Positions 40,962 to 49,383 of a stretch of DNA of 64,000 nt are shown here, piece after piece. Numbering within the stretch: the stretch's first letter is position 1; each line of letters starts with the position of its first letter. Below the pieces are notes generated by a model that saw only the letters and a list, made by a program, of their open reading frames with translations, was not told the DNA's origin and made no database searches. Both the position numbers and the translations under genes were made by a program. Source of the DNA: an uncultured Prevotellaceae bacterium (GTDB lineage: Bacteria; Bacteroidota; Bacteroidia; Bacteroidales; Muribaculaceae); NCBI GenBank assembly GCA_947302275.1, contig CAMYUW010000006.1, forward strand, positions 1-64,000, read 5' to 3'.

Positions 40962-41687
40962 TTAATGAATGAACATGTTGATGGCGAAGCCTGTCAATAA
41001 AGCAATCGAGAAACTGGCCAGTGTCCCGAGTAGCACATACTCCGTTATCTTGATTTCACGTGCCTTATTCAGGTCACCGAAACGGAAAATGGATTTCGCT
41101 GCGAGCAGAAATCCGACGGCTTCGATGTTCCCGGTAATGACAAATGTCAGGATAAGCACACGCTCGATATATCCGATCCATTTTCCTGCATTGGGCATGC
41201 CTTGGGTCTGCATTCCATTGGACGGGGTCCATCCCCTGATGAACATGCTGATGAGCAGCGACGAGGGCTTGAGCATGAGCATGTAGCCGATAAGGATGGC
41301 CCAGAATGTGCTCGAATGTGTGATGCTGGTCACCCATGCCAATTCGATGCCTGGGTTGGCATAGAGTGCCCACCACAATCCTATGATGACGGTAACATGG
41401 GCCAATTGGTCAATTAGGAATGCGATTGTACTGGCAGGGAACCATTTGACCTTGGTGATGTCGATGATGAAGTGGGTGATGAATATCACCACCGGAATAA
41501 TCCATCCACCCCAATTGCCCACCAGCAGATAGGCGCATGCGGCATGGATGAGCGCATGTATAGCCTGAAACGCTATGCCTCGTATGCCTTCCTCGCGTTT
41601 GCCCTGACACAGCCAGTCAAATTGGAGGAAAAAGTCGGCAATGACATGCGACGACAGCAGCTTGAGTAGAAGCAGAATATTCATCAT
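40962..41687 (-). CDS. DUF3307 domain-containing membrane protein
   Basis: 241 aa; LLLKLLSSHVIADFFLQFDWLCQGK, FITHFIIDITK; overlaps satD by 4 bp. Confidence 0.82.
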   Translation of the reverse strand: MMNILLLLKLLSSHVIADFFLQFDWLCQGKREEGIRGIAFQAIHALIHAACAYLLVGNWGGWIIPVVIFITHFIIDITKVKWFPASTIAFLIDQLAHVTVIIGLWWALYANPGIELAWVTSITHSSTFWAILIGYMLMLKPSSLLISMFIRGWTPSNGMQTQGMPNAGKWIGYIERVLILTFVITGNIEAVGFLLAAKSIFRFGDLNKAREIKITEYVLLGTLASFSIALLTGFAINMFIH

Positions 41688-42334
41688 ATTGTTCTTTTGC
41701 TCAGGTGGTTGTTAATGATTTTGCAATAGCGCTCAAGGTACATTCTGATGAGTGGCTCTCGTGCCGATGAGAGTACGTTGCGCACATTCTGAACCGAGGT
41801 GCCGATAAATTCGGCGACTTTCTTCTTGGGACTGTCAGTCTTCAGCGACAAGTAGATCATGCCCGCTTGTTTGGCTGACCATCTCTTGATGATGTCATCG
41901 ACAAATGCGGTGGAAACTTCCAGTTCTTCGTCAACGTCATTCCAAGGTGTCTTGACGGCAAGGCGCATCTTGTTCATCGTGTCGAGTTGGCGACCAGAAT
42001 ACTGGAAAGCTTCGCCGTCCGAGGTCACGATGCTATCTGCCATGAATTCCACTTGTCCTATTCCCAGTGAGATGCGTGCGTCCCACATTCCGTTTTCCTT
42101 GTCAGGTGTGTGGTGAATGAGCCCAGCCCTCAACATGATGGCAACTTTGAGGGCTGCAGTCGGGTCCTCAACCATCAACTGAAAGCTATCGCCGCGGAAT
42201 AGTTCCATCGAGAACGGCGATACGCATTGCAGCTCTTCCTTCATCGTGTTCAGGCAATTCAGCAAGTTCGCCCGGTATTCAGTCTTGATGTTTGACGACC
42301 CCACGATGTCTCCTGTAATCACTCCTTTAATCAT
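41684..42334 (-). CDS. SatD family protein (cyclase-like N-domain + C-terminal HTH)
   Basis: 216 aa; MIKGVITGDIVGSSNI, MELFRGDSFQLMVEDP, RISLGIGQVEF; HTH-like KKKVAEFIGTSVQNVRNVLSSAREPLIRMYLERY. Confidence 0.8.
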   Translation of the reverse strand: MIKGVITGDIVGSSNIKTEYRANLLNCLNTMKEELQCVSPFSMELFRGDSFQLMVEDPTAALKVAIMLRAGLIHHTPDKENGMWDARISLGIGQVEFMADSIVTSDGEAFQYSGRQLDTMNKMRLAVKTPWNDVDEELEVSTAFVDDIIKRWSAKQAGMIYLSLKTDSPKKKVAEFIGTSVQNVRNVLSSAREPLIRMYLERYCKIINNHLSKRTI

Positions 42335-42362
42335 AATTTTATTGGATTTTATGTTTCTGCGG

Positions 42363-42393
42363 CAAATATAGATAATATGTTTGAAACTAACAA
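42363..42393 (-). promoter_or_regulatory. Predicted satD promoter
   Basis: Reverse strand TTG (42391-42393) - N20 - TATATTTG (42363-42370). Confidence 0.7.
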
Positions 42394-42502
42394 CCGTTTT
42401 TGGTTGTTTTTCGACAAAACAATCATTTTTAGTTGTTTTTTGCTAATCCTGTAAACAATTGCTAACGGTTGTTTCTAGAGGAAGCAACCATTTTTGATTG
42501 TT
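42389..42502. promoter_or_regulatory. Array of four 20-bp inverted-repeat sites (candidate operators)
   Basis: AACAACC-GTTTTT-GGTTGTT (42389-42408); AACAATC-ATTTTT-AGTTGTT (42418-42437); AACAATT-GCTAAC-GGTTGTT (42454-42473); AGCAACC-ATTTTT-GATTGTT (42483-42502). Confidence 0.75.
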
Positions 42503-42649
42503 CTCTCTCATAATGATATGATTAAAAGTATAGAATGACTTGTTTTTCTCTTGTGAATTGCCTCTTGTTGGTAATAAATGATTATATTTGCAGGTTGAAA
42601 CATCAGGAAAACCAAATTTTAACTATAATACATTAACAGTACATTTATT

Positions 42650-44857
42650 ATGAAATTCTTCAAGTTAACAGCAATGTCGGTTGCGGTGTTGGCTTTGTTG
42701 AGCTCCTCGACCTGCTCCAAGCAGGAAACTGCAGCTCCTGGTCAGGCTCCTGCTACCGAGAAAACTTCCTCTAAGATGGAAAAGAAAGAGTTCACTCCTG
42801 AATTCCTCAATCAGCTGGGCCGCGTGGGTGGTCCGCAAGTGTCACCCGACGGTAAGAAAATCCTCTATGGCGTGACCCACTATGACATCGCTACCAACAA
42901 GGGCAACTGCGACCTGTGGGTGATGGATGTTGACGGCCAGAATGCCCGCCAGATTACCAACACGCCCAACAGTGAGAGCAACTATGTGTGGATCGATGGC
43001 GGCAAGAAGATTGCTTTCATCTATAAAGAAGAAGGCGAAGGCAAGACTCCTCAGTTATGGACCATGAGCGCCGATGGCGGTGGCCGCAACTGCGTGAGCA
43101 ACGTTGAAGATGGCATTGAAGGCTTTGTCTTCTCGCCCGACGAGAAGCGCGTGGTCATGATTTCACAGGTGAAGTACGGCAAGACTCCCCAGGATATTTA
43201 TCCCGATTTGGACAAGACTACCGCCCGCCTGTATGACGACATGATGTACAAGCACTGGGATGAGTGGGTGACCACGATTCCTCACCCCTTTGTTGCCGAC
43301 TTTGACGGCAGCAAGGCCGGTAACGTGAAGGATGTCCTGGAGGGCGAACCCTATGAGTCCCCCATGAAGCCTTGGGGCGGCATCGAGTCGCTTGCATGGA
43401 CTCCTGACAGCAAAGGCTTGGTTTACGTCTGCCGCAAGAAGACGGGCAAAGACTATGCTTTCTCGACCAACAGCGACCTCTATAAATATGATCTGGAGAC
43501 CGGCAAGACCGAGAACCTGACCCGCGGCATGATGGGTTATGACACTTATCCCATCATCAACAGCAAGGGCGAGATGGCTTGGCTCTCGATGGAGCATGAC
43601 GGCTATGAGGCCGACAAGAACCGCATCTTCTTTATGGATGCTGCCGGCAACAAGAAGGACCTCACCTTGAATTGGGACTATAGCGTGGATGACATCGCCT
43701 GGTCGCCCGACGAGAAGTCCATCTATTTCATCTGCCCGTTCCAGGGCACGCAACCCATTTTCCGCATGGATGTCGCTACCCAGAAGATCGATACCATCGC
43801 CATGGGCGTTTGTGACTTCAACAGCATGTCCTTTGTCGACAACGAGACGGTGATTGCATGCCGCCAGAGCTACCAGACCCCCAATGAGATATTCAGCATC
43901 CAGATGGGCAAGGAGCCTGTTCAACTCACCCACGTCAATGATGAGATGCTTGCCCAGGTAGATCCCATCGGCATCGAGAAGCGCATGGTGCCCACCACCG
44001 ACGGCAAGCTGATGACCACTTGGGTATGCTACCCGCCCAACTTCGACCCCAACAAGAAGTATCCTGCTATCCTCTTCTGTGAGGGTGGCCCGCAATCGCC
44101 TGTTAGCCAGTTCTGGAGCTATCGCTGGAACATGCGCATCATGGCCAGCAACGGCTATATCGTTATCCTGCCCAACCGCCGTGGTCTGCCGGGCTTCGGT
44201 ACTGAATGGAATGCTCAGATCAGCGGTGATTATGGTGGCCAGAACATGCGTGACTACATCGCTGCAGTCGATTACATGAAGAAGGAGCCTTACATCGATG
44301 GTGAACACATTGGTGCTGTAGGTGCCAGCTATGGTGGCTATTCGGTTTACTTCCTCGCAGGTAACCACAACAAGCGCTTCGCTTGCTTCTTGGCTCATGC
44401 CGGAATCTTCAACCTTGAGGCCCAGTACCTCGAGACCGAGGAGATGTGGTTCGTACAGTGGGATCTGGGTGGCCCGTACTGGGATAAGAGCAACGCTATC
44501 GCACAGCGCTCCTATACCCAGGCCAACCCCAAGAGCTATGTTCAGAATTGGGATACGCCCATCATGTGCACCGCTGGTGAACTTGATTACCGCATCGTCT
44601 TCACCCAGGCTTGCCAGGCATTCAATGCCGCTAAGATTAAGGGTCTGCCCGCAAGACTGCTGCTCTTCCCCGACGAGAACCACTGGATTCTCAAGCCCCA
44701 GAACAGTATCATGTGGCAACGTGAGTTCTTCCGCTGGCTCGACACTTGGTTGAAGCCGGACAGCGAGGCCGCTAAGCAGTACAAGGCCGAACAGGACAGC
44801 ATCAACGCTGCCAAGGCTGCGGTAGCTGTAGTTCCCGTAGAGGAAAAGAAAAACTGA
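42650..44857 (+). CDS. S9 family peptidase (prolyl oligopeptidase/acylaminoacyl-peptidase type), lipoprotein
   Basis: 735 aa; LLSSSTC lipobox, WD40-like PD40 repeats, GAVGASYGGYSVYFLAG nucleophile elbow, FPDENHWI. Confidence 0.92.
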   Translation: MKFFKLTAMSVAVLALLSSSTCSKQETAAPGQAPATEKTSSKMEKKEFTPEFLNQLGRVGGPQVSPDGKKILYGVTHYDIATNKGNCDLWVMDVDGQNARQITNTPNSESNYVWIDGGKKIAFIYKEEGEGKTPQLWTMSADGGGRNCVSNVEDGIEGFVFSPDEKRVVMISQVKYGKTPQDIYPDLDKTTARLYDDMMYKHWDEWVTTIPHPFVADFDGSKAGNVKDVLEGEPYESPMKPWGGIESLAWTPDSKGLVYVCRKKTGKDYAFSTNSDLYKYDLETGKTENLTRGMMGYDTYPIINSKGEMAWLSMEHDGYEADKNRIFFMDAAGNKKDLTLNWDYSVDDIAWSPDEKSIYFICPFQGTQPIFRMDVATQKIDTIAMGVCDFNSMSFVDNETVIACRQSYQTPNEIFSIQMGKEPVQLTHVNDEMLAQVDPIGIEKRMVPTTDGKLMTTWVCYPPNFDPNKKYPAILFCEGGPQSPVSQFWSYRWNMRIMASNGYIVILPNRRGLPGFGTEWNAQISGDYGGQNMRDYIAAVDYMKKEPYIDGEHIGAVGASYGGYSVYFLAGNHNKRFACFLAHAGIFNLEAQYLETEEMWFVQWDLGGPYWDKSNAIAQRSYTQANPKSYVQNWDTPIMCTAGELDYRIVFTQACQAFNAAKIKGLPARLLLFPDENHWILKPQNSIMWQREFFRWLDTWLKPDSEAAKQYKAEQDSINAAKAAVAVVPVEEKKN

Positions 44858-44880
44858 TCATCTGATCGTCAATGAACACG

Positions 44881-44914
44881 ACAGGGTGACCCATAATCCG
44901 GGCCACCCTGTTTT
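44881..44914. terminator. Terminator hairpin between convergent genes
   Basis: ACAGGGTGaCCC ... GGgCCACCCTG TTTTG. Confidence 0.8.
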
Positions 44915-44933
44915 GTTAGGCTATTTCTATTTG

Positions 44934-45578
44934 CTACTCGACTCCGAGGATAGAGAACACGTCGGTTCGCCAGTCGCTACCATTTGCCGGATTCAGCGTT
45001 TGGATGCCCAAGGCCGCTGCAGCCTCACAATTGCGGGCGCTGTCATCGATAAAGAGAATATTCTCAGGCCTGGTCTGTTCGCCGTCGATCATGGCTTTAA
45101 ATATTTCGGGAGAGGGCTTCATCATGCGCATCTCGTAGCTCAGGTACAGGCGATCAAAGTACTGGTCCAGCCCATGGCCGTTGCCATCAAACTCATTACT
45201 GCGTGCCCAACGCATCATGAAAGGGTTGGTGTTAGACAGCAATGCAACTGGAAAGCCCTCTTGGCGCAAGCGTAACAGGGCGTCGAAATTTCGCTGGTAC
45301 AACTCGGCGGCATAACCTGTCCACGCATATTCCAACTCATCCATTGTCAATTTTTTACCCGTTACACGGCTCAACTCGTCGCGATATTGCTCGGCAGTGA
45401 GCAGGCCTGCTTCCAGGTCGCCAAAGATGCCTTTTTGGGCATAATCATCAAGATACTCTTCAACTTTCGTTACCCCTATTTCTTTGAAACGCTCGATGGC
45501 AATCGATTTGTCGAGGCGAAACACCACACCTCCCAAGTCAAACACCACATGCATCCTGTCGTTGTTCTTCTTATTCAT
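44934..45578 (-). CDS. HAD family hydrolase (phosphatase)
   Basis: HVVFDLGGVVFRLD, LLSNTNPFMM, FIDDSARNCEAAAALG; start moved from the ORF-track start to MNKKNNDRMH. Confidence 0.87.
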   Translation of the reverse strand: MNKKNNDRMHVVFDLGGVVFRLDKSIAIERFKEIGVTKVEEYLDDYAQKGIFGDLEAGLLTAEQYRDELSRVTGKKLTMDELEYAWTGYAAELYQRNFDALLRLRQEGFPVALLSNTNPFMMRWARSNEFDGNGHGLDQYFDRLYLSYEMRMMKPSPEIFKAMIDGEQTRPENILFIDDSARNCEAAAALGIQTLNPANGSDWRTDVFSILGVE

Positions 45579-45640
45579 AATCAGTCGTCTTGCTCGTTTT
45601 TTTCTTGCAAAGGTAAGGACTTTCTTGTACTTTTGCAACC

Positions 45641-46195
45641 ATGAAATATACAGTCACAACCAAACAGGCGATAATGTCGGCCGACGAGTTCATCAGCCGC
45701 TACCGTGATGTGGATCGCATCAGGAGTTATTGCCTCCAGTGTCCAGGTTACGGCAAGTCGTGGTCATGTCCGCCATTTGACTTTGAACCCAGAACCGCCA
45801 GCGACGGATTTAAGACGGTGAGAGTCATGGGTGCTACCATTGAATTTGATGAGTCGGTACGTGCTTCCTGCGTCACTGCAGAGCAGTCAAGCGCTATGGG
45901 CAAGCAGGCCATCGATGAAGTGTGCCAATCGCTTTTACCGCGCATATATGAAATGGAACTGGAAACACCCGGCAGCCGTTGTTTCACTTTCCGTTGCACG
46001 TTGTGCCCTGAGGGGTGTACGCGCCCCGAGGGTAAGCCATGCCGCCAACCTGAACTGCTGCGCCACTCGCTGGAGTCGGTGGGATTTGACCTCGTTGCCG
46101 TGACCCACGATCTGCTGGGCATCGACCTCGAATGGAGTGCCGACGGAAAACTGCCCAAACACATCACCATCGTCACAGCCTTGTTTATGGCTTAG
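45641..46195 (+). CDS. DUF2284 domain-containing metal-binding protein
   Basis: 184 aa; CLQCPGYGKSWSCPPFDF, CRFT-like FRCTLCPEGCTRPEGKPCRQPELLRHSLE. Confidence 0.82.
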   Translation: MKYTVTTKQAIMSADEFISRYRDVDRIRSYCLQCPGYGKSWSCPPFDFEPRTASDGFKTVRVMGATIEFDESVRASCVTAEQSSAMGKQAIDEVCQSLLPRIYEMELETPGSRCFTFRCTLCPEGCTRPEGKPCRQPELLRHSLESVGFDLVAVTHDLLGIDLEWSADGKLPKHITIVTALFMA

Positions 46196-46248
46196 AGTTT
46201 TAAGTATGATTACTATCGCCTAATTCCTGACACTAGTGACTAAAAATC

Positions 46249-46632
46249 CTACCACTTGTGGAAAACGAAGAAAACTGCCATCACAAGGCAAACAAAGGCA
46301 GCAAGGTGGTTCCAGCGCAACGACTCACCGTTGAAGAATACCGTTACAAACACCGTGAATACAGCCAGTGATATCACCTCCTGGATCACCTTCAACTGCA
46401 TGATATTGAATGGACCGCCATTACCGTCAAACCCGATGCGGTTGGCGGGCACTTGACACGAATATTCGGGTAAAGCAAGCAGCCATGACAACAGGATGAT
46501 TACATATAGCGGCGTGTTGTCGCTAAAGACCTTAATCTGTTGAAGTTTCAGGTGGCCATACCAGGCAAACGTCATGAAGATATTGGACACAATGAGAAGT
46601 CCGATAGTGTAGAATTGCTGAAGATGATGCAT
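46249..46632 (-). CDS. DUF486/DMT family small membrane protein
   Basis: TFAWYGHLK, LLALPEYSCQVPANRIGF, FNIMQLKVIQEVISLAVFTVF; start MHHLQQFYTIG. Confidence 0.8.
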   Translation of the reverse strand: MHHLQQFYTIGLLIVSNIFMTFAWYGHLKLQQIKVFSDNTPLYVIILLSWLLALPEYSCQVPANRIGFDGNGGPFNIMQLKVIQEVISLAVFTVFVTVFFNGESLRWNHLAAFVCLVMAVFFVFHKW

Positions 46633-46808
46633 GAATTGAAAGTTGTTCTTGTTATTTTGGCCGCAAAAGTAGTAATTAATTCTGATTATGCACTGTTTTC
46701 CGCAGGAATAAGTCTTATATTTCACCCATCAAATGCGATCAATCCATGCGCATGATGGGCATCTAACCAAAATGGCAGTGAACTGATTGACGGAGCCAGT
46801 GCCAAAGT

Positions 46809-47891
46809 CTAATTTTTGATGGTAATGACAGCGTACTCAGAGTCGGTACCGATACGGAATTTGCCACCCCAAATTCCGATACCGGAGCTCACGTAATAAT
46901 CCGTCTTGCCGCGCTTCCACTGGCCGTAATCACACTCATATATCTTCCTGGTCACCCAATTCAAGGGGCATACCTGCCCTCGGTGAGTGTGGCCACTCAG
47001 TTGCAGATCCACGCCGTTCTGTTCTGCTTCCTCCAGCTTGTAGGGCTGATGGTCAAGCAAGACGATATACTTGTCACGCGATACGGTCTTCATGAGTTCC
47101 TCTACACTCTTGCGACCCCGGTTGCTGCGATCATCACGACCCACGATAATCAAATTGCCGATGCTTACCGTATCATCCCTCAAAACGCGGATGCCTGCAT
47201 CATCAAGAAGGGCCAGCGCTTTGTCAATCCCTGTAATATACTCGTGGTTGCCCAGACAGGCTACAACGGGAGCGTTGAAACGCCGCAGCTCTTCGACTGT
47301 GCCCTGCGCTTTGAGAGGGCGCACATTGCCGTCAATCAGGTCACCGGCGACGAGGATGAGGTCGGCATGTTCGGCATTGATCAGATCAACCCAGCGGCCA
47401 ATCTCGGAACGGCGGTTATGAAAGCCAGCATGCATATCACTCAGCATGACGATTTTCATGGGATGTTCCAGAGGTTTATCGGTCGTTAGCTGAATTTCTT
47501 GGCGCTGCTTGTTGTGATAGTGGATGTTGCCACCGATAAAGGTCACCAACATCAAACCAGTCAGTACGATGGAAGTGATGGCATTGTCCTTAATCCATGC
47601 GGCGGGCACCAAATGGAAAAGCCGCCCGATATCAAGAACCAGAAACGTCATGAACAGGTAGAACATGATGATCAGCCAAGAGTTACCAACTTCGTACATT
47701 GTAGTGGCCATGCTGAGCGGCAGGTTGTCGCTCTTGAACTGGAAAACCATGCAAGCCAAGGCCCCGAACATGATCAACAGGATAATTAACTTGACAGGGA
47801 AGGAAAATGGCAACAGACGCCACACATGCCATGACACGTAGGCTTGCAAAACCAGCATTACGGTCAAAGCCACAATAAAGAATTTAGCCAT
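46809..47891 (-). CDS. Membrane-anchored metallophosphoesterase
   Basis: 360 aa; MLSDMHAGF, VAGDLIDGNV, CLGNHEYITG, LSGHTHRGQ. Confidence 0.92.
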   Translation of the reverse strand: MAKFFIVALTVMLVLQAYVSWHVWRLLPFSFPVKLIILLIMFGALACMVFQFKSDNLPLSMATTMYEVGNSWLIIMFYLFMTFLVLDIGRLFHLVPAAWIKDNAITSIVLTGLMLVTFIGGNIHYHNKQRQEIQLTTDKPLEHPMKIVMLSDMHAGFHNRRSEIGRWVDLINAEHADLILVAGDLIDGNVRPLKAQGTVEELRRFNAPVVACLGNHEYITGIDKALALLDDAGIRVLRDDTVSIGNLIIVGRDDRSNRGRKSVEELMKTVSRDKYIVLLDHQPYKLEEAEQNGVDLQLSGHTHRGQVCPLNWVTRKIYECDYGQWKRGKTDYYVSSGIGIWGGKFRIGTDSEYAVITIKN

Positions 47892-47989
47892 AGATTCAAT
47901 TTTTGGGGCAAATGTAGTAAAAAAGCAGGCTTTACATCCATAAATTGGGTATAATTAACTAACTTTGTAGCACAAATGGTCAATAACCG

Positions 47990-49312
47990 ATGAAAGAAAA
48001 GGACATCTTACTGAAGGTAAAGGAGCGCATGGGTATTGAGTCGCTCAACGATATGCAGCGTCAAGCTCTGGATGCCTGGAAAGCGGGTGGGGGAGACCTC
48101 ATTCTGTATTCTCCCACTGGAACGGGAAAGACCTTGGCTTTTGCGTTGTGTGTTCTCCAAGCACTCAAGCCTCCCATGCAGCAGTTGCAGGCCGTGGTGA
48201 TGGCCCCTTCACGCGAATTGGTGCTGCAAACGGCTGAAATACTGCGCTCGCTGGCAACAGGCTACAAGGTGACCCCCTGTTATGGCGGTCATGCCGTTAT
48301 TGACGAAAAATCATCTTTGGCGGTCACGCCTGATGTCGTTGTTGCCACTCCTGGTCGTCTGCTCGACCATCAACGTCGAGGCCACATAGACTTGAGCGGA
48401 GCACGACTGCTTGTACTCGACGAGATGGATAAATCGTTGGAACTGGGCTTTGAGGAGGAGATGAAACAACTCTTGAAGAAAATGCCACGGTTAAATCGCC
48501 GCATTCTCGCCTCTGCCACTGTACTGGATCCTGTGCCAGACTATGTGCGCCTGCACAATCCTGTGACCCTGAATGTAATAGGAGACACCCCTCAACCGGC
48601 CGAACGGATTACTGTACGCCAGGTCGTATCAGACAGCAAAGATAAACTAGACACGCTGCGCCAACTCTTGTTGAGTCTCGATAGTGGCAAGGTGATCGTG
48701 TTTGCCAACTACCGCGAAAGTGTGGAGCGCATCCACCAATTCCTGATGAAGCATCGTATCGATGCCGGCATCTATCATGGAGCCCTGGAGCAGCATGAAC
48801 GAGAATGTGCTGTTGCTATGCTCAATAATGGCAGCATTATGGTGCTTGTTTCGACTGATCTGGCATCGAGAGGCTTGGATATTGACAAGGTGGAGCATAT
48901 CATCCACTACCATTTACCCGTCGGAGAAGAGGCTTACATCCACCGTAACGGCCGTACAGCCCGTGTCGATGCAACCGGGAATGTGTATGTCATTACCGCC
49001 CCAGGCGAAGTTCTTCCCGAATGGGTGACCATCGATGAACCGATGACTTTGCATCCATCCCTCAGGATGTACGGAGCGACGATGGCCACACTCTATTTCC
49101 AGGCAGGGAAAAAAGAGAAAATCTCACGTGGCGACATCATGGGCTTCATAGCTGCCAATGGCGGTATCGACGCCAGTGATATTGGCCGTATTGATGTGCG
49201 TGACCATTACTCGATTGCCGCTGTGCCGCGACAAGGCGCACAGGAGGTGTTGAAACGTCTCCAGGGTGCCAAAATCAAGGGCAGGAAAGTGAGAATTTCC
49301 ATGCTCAGATAA
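47990..49312 (+). CDS. DEAD/DEAH-box RNA helicase
   Basis: 440 aa; SPTGTGKTLAF, VLDEMDKSLELGF, SATVLDPVPD, HRNGRTARVDATG; C-terminal DbpA-like RNA-binding region. Confidence 0.88.
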   Translation: MKEKDILLKVKERMGIESLNDMQRQALDAWKAGGGDLILYSPTGTGKTLAFALCVLQALKPPMQQLQAVVMAPSRELVLQTAEILRSLATGYKVTPCYGGHAVIDEKSSLAVTPDVVVATPGRLLDHQRRGHIDLSGARLLVLDEMDKSLELGFEEEMKQLLKKMPRLNRRILASATVLDPVPDYVRLHNPVTLNVIGDTPQPAERITVRQVVSDSKDKLDTLRQLLLSLDSGKVIVFANYRESVERIHQFLMKHRIDAGIYHGALEQHERECAVAMLNNGSIMVLVSTDLASRGLDIDKVEHIIHYHLPVGEEAYIHRNGRTARVDATGNVYVITAPGEVLPEWVTIDEPMTLHPSLRMYGATMATLYFQAGKKEKISRGDIMGFIAANGGIDASDIGRIDVRDHYSIAAVPRQGAQEVLKRLQGAKIKGRKVRISMLR

Positions 49313-49383
49313 TATTTGTTAACAATTTACGTTATTGATATATCACATACCTTAAACTTAAATCAAGCTATAGCATTTTCACT

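Noticed and set aside
43163-44719. 518-aa minus-strand ORF opposite the S9 peptidase
   Set aside because: Antisense shadow; low-complexity V/H/G/L-rich composition, and the plus strand has clear S9 motifs.
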